Below the pieces are notes generated by a model. That model was not told the origin of the DNA, ran no database searches, and saw only the letters and a program-made list of their open reading frames with translations. From NCBI GenBank assembly GCA_007693595.1, contig REDI01000082.1:1-64000 (forward strand): DNA of 64,000 nucleotides. Reading direction: 5' to 3'. Numbering within the stretch: position 1 is the first letter of the stretch; each line of letters opens with the position of its first letter. Shown here one piece after another: positions 44,327-53,618 of this stretch. Source of the DNA: Deltaproteobacteria bacterium (GTDB taxonomy: Bacteria > Myxococcota_A > UBA796 > GCA-2862545). A program made the position numbers and the translations under genes.

Positions 44327-45879
44327 TGCGCTGGCGACCCCTCCTCGCCATCGCCACCCGAGACCTCGCGGTCCAGCTCCGCGGTCGTCGGGGCTTCGTC
44401 CTCCCGCTCATCGCGGGCCTCTTGCTGGTCCCGCTCGCCTCGGTCCCTTTCCCCGAGCTCCCCGCCGCCGAGAGCCCGCTCGCCATCCCTATCTCAGGGG
44501 ATGTGCCACCCGCCCTGAAGGCCCACGAGGGGCTCGAGGTCGTGCCGCGGAGCGCCTACCACTTCGAGGCCGTCGACCAGGGGATCGAGCTTCGAGCCGA
44601 GGGGGTGCCGCACGCGCTGCGCCAGGCCCTCGACGAGGCCTTCCCCAGCGACCGCGTCGCGCCGGTCGAGTACGTGCACCAGCCCCGACCTCCCCTGCCG
44701 GGCCGCACCCTGCTCCTCGCGCTCATCGCAGCGTCCATTCTGACGGGGGCCGTCTCGGAGTCCCTGCCGGGCGAGCGGGGTAGAAAGACCCTCGAAGCCC
44801 TCTTGACCGCTGCGGTGAGCCGCGGGGAGGTCGTCGTCGGCAAGTGGATGGCTTGGGGTGGGGCTGGGGCGCTGCTCGCGACCCTCGCGGGCCTCATCGC
44901 CGTGCTCGCAGGCACGGCCGAGCTGGGAACCTGGCTCCTCACCCTACCGCTGGTCGCACCTTCGACCGTGGCTCTGGGCTTCTTCCTCGTTCACCGCACC
45001 TCGGATCTCGTCGGAGGTGCCACGGTCTCGCTCCGGATCCTGCCGGCAGCCCTATCGATCCTGGGCCTGGTCGCGTGGGGGGTCGGACTGTTTTCGCCCG
45101 CCCTGGGCGCCTTGGTGCCCCTGGGTGGGGCGCTGGTCGCCGCCGGTGGGACCTGGCCCGGCTGGACGGCCCCGGTCCTCGCCTTCTTGAGCACCGGCAC
45201 CGCGACTCTTCTCTTCCTGGCCGCCGCCGCGAACGGACTGGAGCGCACCGAGGCGCGAGGTGCCGGCTGGCCCGCCTTCCAAAACGCCCTGGGGCTGATC
45301 GCCATCGCGCTCGCCTGGTGGGGCTGTCTGCTCACACCGATGACCTGGGGTCCCGCCGGAAACCCCACGCTGGCCGATCAGCTCAGCCTGAGCGCCGCCG
45401 TGGGGGCCGCAGCGCTGGGTCTGGGGATCGTGGTGGTCACCCGAGCCGCTCAGCCCCAGGGTTGGCCTTCGGCGGGCTTGGTGCGTCCCCGGAAAGACGG
45501 GGTGCTCGGGCTGGTCGGGGCCGCCGCGATCACCGCGGTGGTGTTGATCTCACCCATCCCCTCCTGGATTCCAGACACCGCGGGCCTGATCAGCCGCCTG
45601 GACACGGGCTTCACGCTGTGGGCTGCGGGCCCCCTCGTGGCGATCCTCGCAGTCCTCACTCAAGAGGTCGCGTTCCGCGGCCTCTTCCGTCGCGCCCTCG
45701 GGCCGATGGGGGCCGCCATCGCCTTTGTGGTCCTCATCAGCCCCCACCGTCCGGTCGAGGGCCTCGCCTTGGCCCTGGTCCTGGGCTGGCTCGCCGATCG
45801 AACCGGATCGGTCCTGCCGGGGATCATCGGTCGGACCCTCGCGGTGCTGGTGGTCTGGGCGGCGGTGCCTCTGCCTTGA
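44326..45879 (+). CDS. ABC-2 permease fused to CPBP-type intramembrane protease domain
   Basis: 517 residues from the ATG overlapping the previous stop. Residues 1-320 are an ABC-2 permease: N-terminal helix, a short periplasmic domain, 'SLPGERGRKTLEALLTAAVSRGEVVVGKWM' (coupling motif) and five to six helices. Residues about 345-515 are a CPBP (CAAX-protease/Abi) domain: 'LTQEVAFRGLFRRALG' and 'SPHRPVEGLALALVLGWLADRTGSVLPGIIG'. The EExxxR motif has Gln for the first Glu and the last-motif His is Arg, so protease activity is doubtful. Such ABC/CPBP fusions occur in NatB-like exporters. Confidence 0.87.
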   Translation: MRWRPLLAIATRDLAVQLRGRRGFVLPLIAGLLLVPLASVPFPELPAAESPLAIPISGDVPPALKAHEGLEVVPRSAYHFEAVDQGIELRAEGVPHALRQALDEAFPSDRVAPVEYVHQPRPPLPGRTLLLALIAASILTGAVSESLPGERGRKTLEALLTAAVSRGEVVVGKWMAWGGAGALLATLAGLIAVLAGTAELGTWLLTLPLVAPSTVALGFFLVHRTSDLVGGATVSLRILPAALSILGLVAWGVGLFSPALGALVPLGGALVAAGGTWPGWTAPVLAFLSTGTATLLFLAAAANGLERTEARGAGWPAFQNALGLIAIALAWWGCLLTPMTWGPAGNPTLADQLSLSAAVGAAALGLGIVVVTRAAQPQGWPSAGLVRPRKDGVLGLVGAAAITAVVLISPIPSWIPDTAGLISRLDTGFTLWAAGPLVAILAVLTQEVAFRGLFRRALGPMGAAIAFVVLISPHRPVEGLALALVLGWLADRTGSVLPGIIGRTLAVLVVWAAVPLP

Positions 45880-45892
45880 CCCGATCGCGCGT

Positions 45893-48136
45893 TTAGGGCT
45901 GCGCGCCCGGCTCCAAGGCGACGACGTAGGTCCAAGGCACCGAGGTCAGCCGGCTCCACACGAAGAGCTCCCGGCTCACCGAGAGGAGCCCAGTCTCTTC
46001 GCCATCGACGATGCCCTGGACCACCCCCTCGACCTCGAAAGGCCTGGTGCCGAGCGAGAGGTTGTCGTGCAGGCCCGCGTCCATGCGCTTGCCGCGGTCT
46101 TCGGTGCTCACGATGATGTGACCGCGCTCGTCGAGCAGCCAGGCGTCTCGAGCCGACGGCATATCGAGCAGGGCGACCACCGTATCGAGCGACATATCGG
46201 CCCCCGCGACTCCGATGAACGTGCCGTCCGCCGCGTAGAGCGCCCGGTTGCTCGGCAGCAGGATCGAGAGCCCGGAGTCGTCGGGGTAGAGCTCCCCCCA
46301 CCGCGCGCCTCGGGTCTTCCGCGTCGATCGATACCACGGCCTCTTGCGAGGGTCGTAGTCATCGGAGAGGTCAGGAAATCCAGGATAGTTGATGAGCGGC
46401 CCCGACTCGAGCCCCACGTAGAGCCAGCGTACCGAGGTGGTCCGACCGCGCAGCAGGGCCTCTTGGCGCTCCGGGGAGAGCCCGATACCGTCCGCGCCGT
46501 AGCTCGCTAGCATCGCGGACCGAAAGACCCTCCGCAGCGGGGCGAGTCGCCCGATCTCTTCTTCGATGGGGCCCTCGTAGACCACCCCTGGCGGGACCAA
46601 GACCAGTGGATCCGAGAACGACATCTTGCGGCCGTAAGTCTCGGCCATCAGGTAGTCCACCGGGGGTTCGTCTCCGCGGTAGTCCGAGCGCCGATAGATC
46701 GGCACCGGCTGAGGGCGGGCGAAGGACCAGAGCTGCTCGGTGGAGCCCGCGAGCTGCTCCAACGCGGCCTCGACCCGTAGGAACTCGACGTCGATCTGGT
46801 GGCTGTGCGAGACCACCGAGGCGGTGAGCCCGGCGACACGCGCATGCTCGGAGGCAGCCCAAGCCATCGTACCCGAGACGGAGGCCACCGCCATCAGCAG
46901 GATGAAGGCCGCCGCGAGCAAGGCCCCCACCACCAAGCTCGCGAGGAGACCCGTGTGGCGGCTGCCCCACCGGCGCATGGCACGAAGCAGGTTGTCGGGG
47001 CGAGCCTTGATCTCGCGCTGCTGGAGATACCGACGCACGTCGTCGGCCAAGGAGAGCACGTCGGGGTAGCGCCGCGCGGGGCTCTGGGCGCAGGCCTTAT
47101 GGATGATCGCAGCCAGATCCTTGGGGACCCTTCGCCCATTGGCGTTCCGGAGCGGGCGTCGCTCCGCGGCCGCGGCGCGCAGCAAGGCCTCGGCGGGGGC
47201 GTCGGTGGTGATCGCACGCTCAAAGGTGACGATCTCTTGCAGGACCAAGCCCAGCGCATACTGATCGCTGAGGGGGGTGAGGGGTAGACCTCGAGCCTGC
47301 TCCGGGGCCATATACTGCGGCGTTCCGACCGCTCGGCCGGCCTCGCTCGCGCGCACCACCGTCGTCATCTCGGACGTACCCTCGACCTTGCGGAGGATCT
47401 CGGCGATCCCCCAGTCCATGATGGTCACCTCACCGAACGCGCCGACCATCAAGTTCTCGGGCTTGATGTCGCGATGCAGCACCCCACGCTCGTGGGCGTA
47501 GGCGATCCCCTCGCAGACCTTGACGAAGATCTCGAGTCGCCCCTCGAGGGTCTCGGCAGGCTCCATCGGCTTGCGCTGACGGGCCTTCTGCCTGGCGTCC
47601 CAGATGATCTCGCCGAGCGTACGGCCGTTGATCACCTTCATCGTGAAGGCCGGCTGGTCGTCGCGGGTTCGCTCTAGCGCGTGAACCGAGATGATATTGG
47701 GATGATCGAGCTGGGCCGTGATGCACGCCTCGCCCACGAAGCGGGCCGTCAGGGCCTCATGGGCCCCGTGCCGCAAGACCTTGACCGCGACGGTGCGGAG
47801 GAGGAGCTTGTCGCGCGCCAGCAAGACTGTACCCATGCCGCCCTGCCCGAGCTCGGCGAGCAGCTCATACCGACGCTCCAAGGGCTCGCGGCTGGGGAGC
47901 TTGGGCTTGGCCCGGCCGGGCTGCACCGGACGCGCGCTGTGCACCTCGCAGAGCTGGCGCAGCGAGAGCACCCCCTCTCGCTTGAGGGTCGCGAGGAAGC
48001 GGTCGATATCGCGCGGGTTTCCCTTGCGCACCCAGGCATCGTAGCGCTCGACGAGATCGGTGACCCCCATACGATCGAGGGTCGCCGCATCGATTCGCAG
48101 CCGCTCCGGCAGCTCACCTTGGTGACGCGCGCGCAT
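45893..48136 (-). CDS. Ser/Thr protein kinase with Cache-like extracytoplasmic sensor
   Basis: 747 residues from the ATG at 48136, GGAGG 4 nt upstream. Residues 1-90 are a helical N-terminal extension. Kinase domain about 90-385: 'LGQGGMGTVLLARD', 'VAVKVL', 'HRDIKPENLM' (RD kinase), 'MDWG' for DFG and 'APEQ'. A membrane helix at about 410-435 leads to an extracytoplasmic region of about 310 residues with Cache-type features ('YDPRKRPWYRSTRKTRGARWGELYPDD' pattern and 'FIGVAGADMSLDTVVALLD'). It is a transmembrane receptor kinase, and the Cache part should sense a small ligand. It ends 13 nt from the convergent permease gene. Confidence 0.93.
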   Translation of the reverse strand: MRARHQGELPERLRIDAATLDRMGVTDLVERYDAWVRKGNPRDIDRFLATLKREGVLSLRQLCEVHSARPVQPGRAKPKLPSREPLERRYELLAELGQGGMGTVLLARDKLLLRTVAVKVLRHGAHEALTARFVGEACITAQLDHPNIISVHALERTRDDQPAFTMKVINGRTLGEIIWDARQKARQRKPMEPAETLEGRLEIFVKVCEGIAYAHERGVLHRDIKPENLMVGAFGEVTIMDWGIAEILRKVEGTSEMTTVVRASEAGRAVGTPQYMAPEQARGLPLTPLSDQYALGLVLQEIVTFERAITTDAPAEALLRAAAAERRPLRNANGRRVPKDLAAIIHKACAQSPARRYPDVLSLADDVRRYLQQREIKARPDNLLRAMRRWGSRHTGLLASLVVGALLAAAFILLMAVASVSGTMAWAASEHARVAGLTASVVSHSHQIDVEFLRVEAALEQLAGSTEQLWSFARPQPVPIYRRSDYRGDEPPVDYLMAETYGRKMSFSDPLVLVPPGVVYEGPIEEEIGRLAPLRRVFRSAMLASYGADGIGLSPERQEALLRGRTTSVRWLYVGLESGPLINYPGFPDLSDDYDPRKRPWYRSTRKTRGARWGELYPDDSGLSILLPSNRALYAADGTFIGVAGADMSLDTVVALLDMPSARDAWLLDERGHIIVSTEDRGKRMDAGLHDNLSLGTRPFEVEGVVQGIVDGEETGLLSVSRELFVWSRLTSVPWTYVVALEPGAQP

Positions 48137-48284
48137 GGGGCCTCCGGGCCGGGGGCGAGTATACAACACGGACGCGAAGAAGCCCTAAAGGTCGAGCGGA
48201 CCTTCACCCCTCCTGCGAGGGCCACCGCTCATGCCCCGCCCAACGAGGTCGAGCCAGAGATCCCTCTCGGCTCATGGACCCTGG

Positions 48285-50111
48285 CTACGGCGCGATCTCG
48301 ACGTTGAGGGCAGCCCCCGTCACCGAGGGCTTGAAGCGAAGCTTTCGCGCGGCCCGCCTGAGACAATAATCCAGAGCGCTTCCTTTCTTTTCACCCACGA
48401 GCCCCTCCGCGACGACCGTGCCATCGGGCACGATGACGAGCGCCATCTTCTGGGGACGGTCCATGCCTACATCCTCGATGCAGGCTCGGGTCTCGGGTAA
48501 GCGAGAGAGCTGGTTGGACATCCCGGCGGTGGAGGGGCGCATCGGCAGCCCCCGAGGATCGACTCCCCCCTCGAAGCTACGCCACTCCCCTTGCTGGAAA
48601 GACCAGATCCGTCGCGTTGTCTCGCCGGGGCTGAGCTTGACCGAAAAGGTTCGCTTGCGATCCCCCGAGGCCTGGATCTCGACCTTGTAGGTCCCTGGCT
48701 CAAGGCGACGCACCAAGGGACTACTGCGGATTAGCTCGCCATCCAGGAAGATCTTTGCGGGGACATCCGCAGCTACTACCAGCTTCGTCTCGCCGTCGGA
48801 GCGCGTCACCGTCTGGCGAGGCTGGCGGACGGGGGCGGGGGGATCGGGCTCCACAGGGGGCTCTTGCAGGGCAACTTCGGCAATCTCGACCTCTTCGACC
48901 TCGGGGAGCTCTTCGAGGAGCACATCGCCGAGGCGGAACGTGGGTGCCGGCTCTACCGGCTCGACCGACCCCCAGCCATCGCCCGACCGTCCGGCCCCAA
49001 ACCAAAGGACGATCCCTCCGATCACTAGCGTTAGCAGAAAGGTGATCCCGAACGCCAACACCGCCCCCGCGCTCCCGAGCACCAGCCCGACCGTGCGACG
49101 TCGGCGCACCCCGGTCGAGGTCAGGCTGCCCTCGGGGAGGGTCTCGACCTCGTGAAGGTCCTGGTAGGACGGCGGCTCGCCGGGTAGGGCCACATCGAGA
49201 GGGAGATCGGGGCGCTTCCTGGAACCCGTCGGGGCCGCCCCCAGGGCCGTCGCCTCGTCGCTCTGTCGATCCGCCCACAGGGTCTGGGTCTCAAACACCC
49301 GGCGCCACTCCGAGAAAGGGGGCCCTCGGTGCGCTGGATCGGGCTGGGTGGCGCCCCTGACGAGCTCCCGCACGCCCCGCGAGACCCCCTCGCCGGGATC
49401 GAGGGGCTCGATCTTGAGCTTAGCTCGTAGGATCTGCACCGAACGCTGGTGATCGCGCACGTCGGGCTTGCGCGGGTAGGTCAGCTCCCCCCGGAGGCAC
49501 TCGCACAGGACCTGGCCCAGCGCGTAGAGATCGCAGAGCGCAGGGTCGAGCTGCACGCCATCGCGGAGCTGTTCGGGGGCCGCGTAGGCGATCGTGCCGG
49601 GAACGACCCCGTCTTGAGTGAGGCGTTCCTGACCTTCTTGGACGGCGATCCCGAAGTCGAGCAGGACCGGCGCGCCGTCTGCTTGCAGCATAAGGTTGGC
49701 CGGCTTGAGGTCGCGGTGGAAGACCCCCCGCCCGTGGGCGTAGGCCAGCCCATCGGCGAGGGTCGCGAAGATCTCGTCGATCCGATGCCGAGGAAAGGTT
49801 CCCCGGGTGATCAGGCGGTCAAAGTCGTCGCCCTCGACCAACTCCATGGCGAGGAAGGGCAGCTCGGTGGCCGCGTCGGTGCCGAAGCCGGTGATGCGCA
49901 CGATGGCGGGGTGCCGTAGGGCGTGAAGGGCCTCGGCCTCGCGGATGAAGCGCTCTCGCTCGCCGGGGATCCCGGACGGCTCCAGCACCTTGACCGCAGC
50001 CTCGATGCGCTCGGAGAGGCTGTGGCGGCAACGATACACCGATCCCATGCCCCCGTGGCCCAGGGGGCGTAGGATCCGCCAGTCTCCAATGGTGTCGCCT
50101 GGACTCAGCAC
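48285..50111 (-). CDS. Ser/Thr protein kinase with membrane helix, PEGA-like and TonB-C-like domains
   Basis: 608 residues from a GTG. Kinase domain about 10-275: 'LGHGGMGSVYRC', 'AAVKVL', 'HRDLKPANLM', 'LDFGIAV' and 'AAPEQ' are all intact. One membrane helix at about 335-360. Outside lie a Glu/Pro-rich stretch, a PEGA-like module (about 430-490, 'VPAKIFLDGELIRSSPLVRRLEPGTYKVEIQ') and a C-terminal TonB/AgmX-PglI-like domain (about 525-608, 'VIVPDGTVVAEGL...CLRRAARKLRFKP'). The last is common on myxobacterial envelope proteins. It could couple outer-surface or periplasmic state to cytosolic phosphorylation. Confidence 0.92.
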   Translation of the reverse strand: MLSPGDTIGDWRILRPLGHGGMGSVYRCRHSLSERIEAAVKVLEPSGIPGERERFIREAEALHALRHPAIVRITGFGTDAATELPFLAMELVEGDDFDRLITRGTFPRHRIDEIFATLADGLAYAHGRGVFHRDLKPANLMLQADGAPVLLDFGIAVQEGQERLTQDGVVPGTIAYAAPEQLRDGVQLDPALCDLYALGQVLCECLRGELTYPRKPDVRDHQRSVQILRAKLKIEPLDPGEGVSRGVRELVRGATQPDPAHRGPPFSEWRRVFETQTLWADRQSDEATALGAAPTGSRKRPDLPLDVALPGEPPSYQDLHEVETLPEGSLTSTGVRRRRTVGLVLGSAGAVLAFGITFLLTLVIGGIVLWFGAGRSGDGWGSVEPVEPAPTFRLGDVLLEELPEVEEVEIAEVALQEPPVEPDPPAPVRQPRQTVTRSDGETKLVVAADVPAKIFLDGELIRSSPLVRRLEPGTYKVEIQASGDRKRTFSVKLSPGETTRRIWSFQQGEWRSFEGGVDPRGLPMRPSTAGMSNQLSRLPETRACIEDVGMDRPQKMALVIVPDGTVVAEGLVGEKKGSALDYCLRRAARKLRFKPSVTGAALNVEIAP

Positions 50112-50299
50112 GCCTCTACCCTATCTCAGCGGAGGCCTTGAGGGCAGCCGGAGCCCGATCCTCCTCGTCGACGGGATGGGGATCCACGCTCAAGGAGCCC
50201 CGATACGCGACCTCGCCTCGCTCCCCGCTTCGAGTTTCCGCGCCGTGCGCAGACCCTACCCCTCGTGCTCCACGCCCCGACCGGGGCTACGCTCTCGTC

Positions 50300-51637
50300 A
50301 TGACCCACCCCAGCGATCCACGCGCCGTGGACCCCGGCTTGCTCGGACAGGTCTGGGCCAACGCCACCTTTCTTCGCGACCCCCTGGGCGGGATGGAGCG
50401 CATCCAGCAGCGGTACGGCGACGTGGTCATCACGCGCTTTCCCGGTCAGACCTTCGTACAGGTAGCCGACCCAAACCTGGCCGGCCGTGTGCTACGCGAG
50501 CTGCGCGACGCTACGATCAAGGACTTCGCCACCCGGGTCCTGTCCGAGGTCGTCGGAAACGGGCTGCTGACCAACGAGGGGGACTCTTGGAAGCGGCAGC
50601 GCCGACTCGCCGCCCCACCGTTTCGGCCCAAGGCCCTAAAACCCTACACCGCGGCCATGGTTCGATGCGCGAGCCGGGCGGCGGAGTCCTTTCCGTCCGG
50701 CGACCAGGTCGACGTGCACCCTCCGCTCGCGCGGCTGACCCTCGACATCTTGGCCCAGACGATCTTCGGCGGCGATCTCGAGATGGACGCCGCCCGGGTC
50801 GAGCGCCACCTCGAGCGGGTGATGGCCCAGTTCTATCGGATCACCGGATCGTGGGAGGCGGTGCTGCCCCATCGCTTGCAGCGGACCATCATGCGGCAGC
50901 TCCACGCGGATCGCGACGCGCTGCACCAGGTAGTCGACACCCTGATCGCCCAGCGCCGAGCCCAGGGGACGGAGGGACCCGACCTGCTCTCCCGGCTGAT
51001 CGAGGCCCGTGACGACGAGGGGCGTGGTATGGACGGTGCCCAGCTCCGCGATGAGGTCCTCACCCTGCTCCTGGCCGGCCACGAGACGACGGCGCTGGCG
51101 CTCGGCTACGCCCTGTGGCTCCTCGCCGCCCACCCCGAGGTCCAGACCCGCCTGCACACCGAGGCCGAGGCCGTGCCCGCCCTCAACGACCACCACGACC
51201 TCGACGAGCTGCCCTTCACCCGCGCCGTCGTGCTCGAGAGCATGAGGCTCTACCCGCCCGCCTGGCTGATCGGCCGCGAGCTCACCGCGCCCACCCCCTT
51301 CGCGGGGAAAGATCTTGGCGTCGGCACGCAGCTCTTGGTCCCGATCTGGCTCCTCCACCGCGACGCCCGCTCTTTCCCCGACCCGCTGACCTTTCGACCC
51401 GACCGCTGGCTCGACGGCACCGCCGAGGCCGCCCCCAAGGGCGCTTACCTTCCCTTCGGCGGCGGCCCACGGATCTGCATCGGGCAGCACTTCGCGATGA
51501 TCGAGGCCGTGCTCTCCCTGGCCGTCCTCATCCGACAGCTCCGAGTCTCTCCTGTCCCAGGTTTCTCCCTCGAGCTCCTGCCAACGGTCACCCTCCGCCC
51601 CCGTCGCGGGATCCTGCTTGGGATCTCGCGACGCTGA
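50300..51637 (+). CDS. Cytochrome P450
   Basis: 445 residues from the ATG at 50300. I-helix 'LLAGHETTALALGYALWLL' (AGxET, about 255), K-helix ExxR 'ESMR' (about 305), 'FRPDRW' and the heme-ligand loop 'FGGGPRICIG' with the Cys at about 398 are all present. It uses O2 and electrons from a ferredoxin or flavodoxin partner (none nearby) to hydroxylate an unknown substrate. Best described as the CYP102/CYP4-like cluster of bacterial P450s. It is monocistronic, with about 190 nt upstream and 157 nt downstream. Confidence 0.95.
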   Translation: MTHPSDPRAVDPGLLGQVWANATFLRDPLGGMERIQQRYGDVVITRFPGQTFVQVADPNLAGRVLRELRDATIKDFATRVLSEVVGNGLLTNEGDSWKRQRRLAAPPFRPKALKPYTAAMVRCASRAAESFPSGDQVDVHPPLARLTLDILAQTIFGGDLEMDAARVERHLERVMAQFYRITGSWEAVLPHRLQRTIMRQLHADRDALHQVVDTLIAQRRAQGTEGPDLLSRLIEARDDEGRGMDGAQLRDEVLTLLLAGHETTALALGYALWLLAAHPEVQTRLHTEAEAVPALNDHHDLDELPFTRAVVLESMRLYPPAWLIGRELTAPTPFAGKDLGVGTQLLVPIWLLHRDARSFPDPLTFRPDRWLDGTAEAAPKGAYLPFGGGPRICIGQHFAMIEAVLSLAVLIRQLRVSPVPGFSLELLPTVTLRPRRGILLGISRR

Positions 51638-51794
51638 GAGCATCCAGGTGCGTGGTGTCGCACGACCAGAGCCCCGATCTGTGGCCCGCTCCTTGGCATC
51701 CGAGGATCGCGAGCCAAAGCCCGTCAGACCATACGGGTCGCTCAGGGCGATCCCCCTCCGGGACGCTATGAGGGTGTCCTGTCAAGGAGCCCCG

Positions 51795-52295
51795 ATGCGC
51801 GCCCTCGCCACGCTCACCCTCATCGCCTGTACGGGTACGCCCGAGCCCTCCACCCCGCCGGGACCCCAACCATCCAAGATGATGCAGCGCGACCCCTACT
51901 GGTCCGTGCGCACCGACGCCGAGCTAGAGGCCGCCCTCCAGCAAGCCTGCGAGCGCGCGGTGGCGACGGAGCGCCCGGTACTGATCCAGTTCTCCGCCTC
52001 CTGGTGCATCGACTGCAAGAAGATCCGTTCCTTGAGCACCCAGCCCCCCCTGGTCGACGAGCTGCGCGCCTGGGAGACCCTGGTGATCGATCCGGGTCGC
52101 TTCGAGCGCCACGAAGGCCTCGTCAACGCCTTCAACGTCTCCCGCCTCGCCACCTGGATCGCGACCCGTCCCTCCGACTGCCGCCTTCCCGCCCCCGGCT
52201 GGCCTAGGCTGGCTGAGGGGAGCTTCGAGCCCGTCTCCGGGTCTTCGGTCACCGCCGAGCAGCTCACCGCATGGCTCAAGCAGGCTCGCCAGTGA
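51795..52295 (+). CDS. Thioredoxin-like lipoprotein (DsbD-gamma-like)
   Basis: 166 residues from the ATG at 51795 with AAGGAG upstream. The lipobox 'LTLIAC' puts the lipidated Cys at residue 12, followed by a Pro-rich linker. The thioredoxin fold has 'VLIQFSASWCIDCKK' with the redox pair Cys71-Cys74; 'LVIDPGRFERHEGLVNAFNV' follows. WCIDCK resembles DsbD C-terminal domains and lipoprotein thioredoxins that reduce periplasmic disulfides. It probably is an envelope thiol-disulfide factor. Overlaps the next gene. Confidence 0.88.
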   Translation: MRALATLTLIACTGTPEPSTPPGPQPSKMMQRDPYWSVRTDAELEAALQQACERAVATERPVLIQFSASWCIDCKKIRSLSTQPPLVDELRAWETLVIDPGRFERHEGLVNAFNVSRLATWIATRPSDCRLPAPGWPRLAEGSFEPVSGSSVTAEQLTAWLKQARQ

Positions 52296-52891
52296 GCCGC
52301 TGGGTCCCCGACGGCTCCACCGTCTTCGCCGATGAGCCCACCAAGGGCTCTCGCTTCCTCGCCCTCGTGAGCCACACCGACACCACCCACGCGGCGCTGC
52401 AGGCCGTCGCCGACGCCCAGGCACGCTGGCCCGACGCCTCGCATCACTGCTTCGCCTACCGCCTCGCCCAAGGCACCCACCGGACGTCCGACGACGGCGA
52501 GCCCTCGGGCTCCGCTGGCCCTCCGATCCTCGCGATGATCGACGGCCACGACATGGTCGACACCACGGTGGTGGTCGCACGCTGGTTCGGAGGCACCAAG
52601 CTCGGCGTCGGGGGGTTGATCCGCGCGTATGGGGGCTGTGCCGGGCGCGCCCTCGACGCGGCACCGCGCACCTTCTACGTCCCCGAGGTCGAGATCCGCC
52701 TCAGCTTCTCCTACCCCGACACGAGCGCGGTCGAGCAAGCCCTCACGCTACACGATGCCCGCATCATCGAGTCGAACTACGCCGACCGGGTCACCCTCAC
52801 CCTGCGTCTCGCCACCACCGCCCTGCACGGCTTACAAGAGAGCCTGCGCGACGGCACCGCCGGGCGCGTGCAAGCCATCGCCTCTCCCTGA
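52292..52891 (+). CDS. yigZ: YigZ/IMPACT family protein
   Basis: 199 residues from a GTG overlapping the previous stop (GTGA); an ATG at 52271, 24 nt inside the upstream gene, is an alternative. 'TKGSRFLALVSH', 'AYRL', 'DDGEPSGSAGPPIL' and 'VVVARWFGGTKLGVGGLIRAYGG' are the IMPACT/UPF0029 signatures. The C-terminal DUF1949-like part is also present. In bacteria the function is unclear, perhaps binding nucleic acids or regulating proteolysis. Co-transcribed with the thioredoxin lipoprotein and the transglutaminase-like gene 7 nt downstream. Confidence 0.94.
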   Translation: MSRWVPDGSTVFADEPTKGSRFLALVSHTDTTHAALQAVADAQARWPDASHHCFAYRLAQGTHRTSDDGEPSGSAGPPILAMIDGHDMVDTTVVVARWFGGTKLGVGGLIRAYGGCAGRALDAAPRTFYVPEVEIRLSFSYPDTSAVEQALTLHDARIIESNYADRVTLTLRLATTALHGLQESLRDGTAGRVQAIASP

Positions 52892-52898
52892 GCCGCCC

Positions 52899-53567
52899 AT
52901 GTCCGACGACGCGATCGATCCGCAGACCCTTCATCCCGATCGCTTCATCGACAGCGATCACCCCGATGTCCTCGCATTCGCCCTGGAACATGCCGCGGGC
53001 CTGCCCCCGCGAGAGTCCGCCGTCGCCCTGTACTACGCCGTGCGCGACGGGTTCCGGTACAGCCCGTGGAACGTCGCCTTTGAGCGTAGCGCCTTCCGGG
53101 CGAGCGCGCTGCTTCGCCGAGAGCCCAGGCAGGGGCACTGCATCGACAAGGCCCTGCTCCTCGCGGCCGTCTGCCGCGCTCGACAGATCCCCGCACGCCT
53201 GCACTTCGCGAACGTGCGCAACCACGTCGGCACCGCCCAGCTCGAGGCCCGCCTAGGCTCTGATCTGCTCGTCTACCACGGCTACGTCGAGCTCTACCTC
53301 GACGGGCGCTGGGTGGCGGCCACCCCGGCCTTCAACCGGGAGCTCTGCGACCGGCTCGGGGTCGTGCCCCTCGAGTTCGACGGGCGCAACGACAGCATCT
53401 TCCAAGCCTACGACCGCGCAGCCGGGCGCTTCATGGAGTATGTCACCGATCACGGCAGCCACAACACCCTTCCCTTCGATGCGATGATCGCCGAGTGGAG
53501 GCGCCACTACCCGCGAATCGCCGCCGAGGGCTGGCCCTCGCCTCCGTCCGGCGATCGCCTCTCATGA
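52899..53567 (+). CDS. Transglutaminase-like cysteine protease-fold protein
   Basis: 222 residues from the ATG at 52899. The catalytic triad of the transglutaminase-like fold is visible: Cys in 'GHCIDKALLLAAVCRARQIPARL' (about 82), His in 'YHGYVELYLDGRWV' (about 122) and Asn/Asp in 'ATPAFN' (about 138). No signal peptide. Members cleave peptides or modify amides; substrate unknown. It is 7 nt downstream of yigZ. Confidence 0.88.
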   Translation: MSDDAIDPQTLHPDRFIDSDHPDVLAFALEHAAGLPPRESAVALYYAVRDGFRYSPWNVAFERSAFRASALLRREPRQGHCIDKALLLAAVCRARQIPARLHFANVRNHVGTAQLEARLGSDLLVYHGYVELYLDGRWVAATPAFNRELCDRLGVVPLEFDGRNDSIFQAYDRAAGRFMEYVTDHGSHNTLPFDAMIAEWRRHYPRIAAEGWPSPPSGDRLS

Positions 53568-53618
53568 TATAGATGATGACCTAGATTCTCGCTCCGGCTC
53601 GCATCTCCCAGGTCGGCC

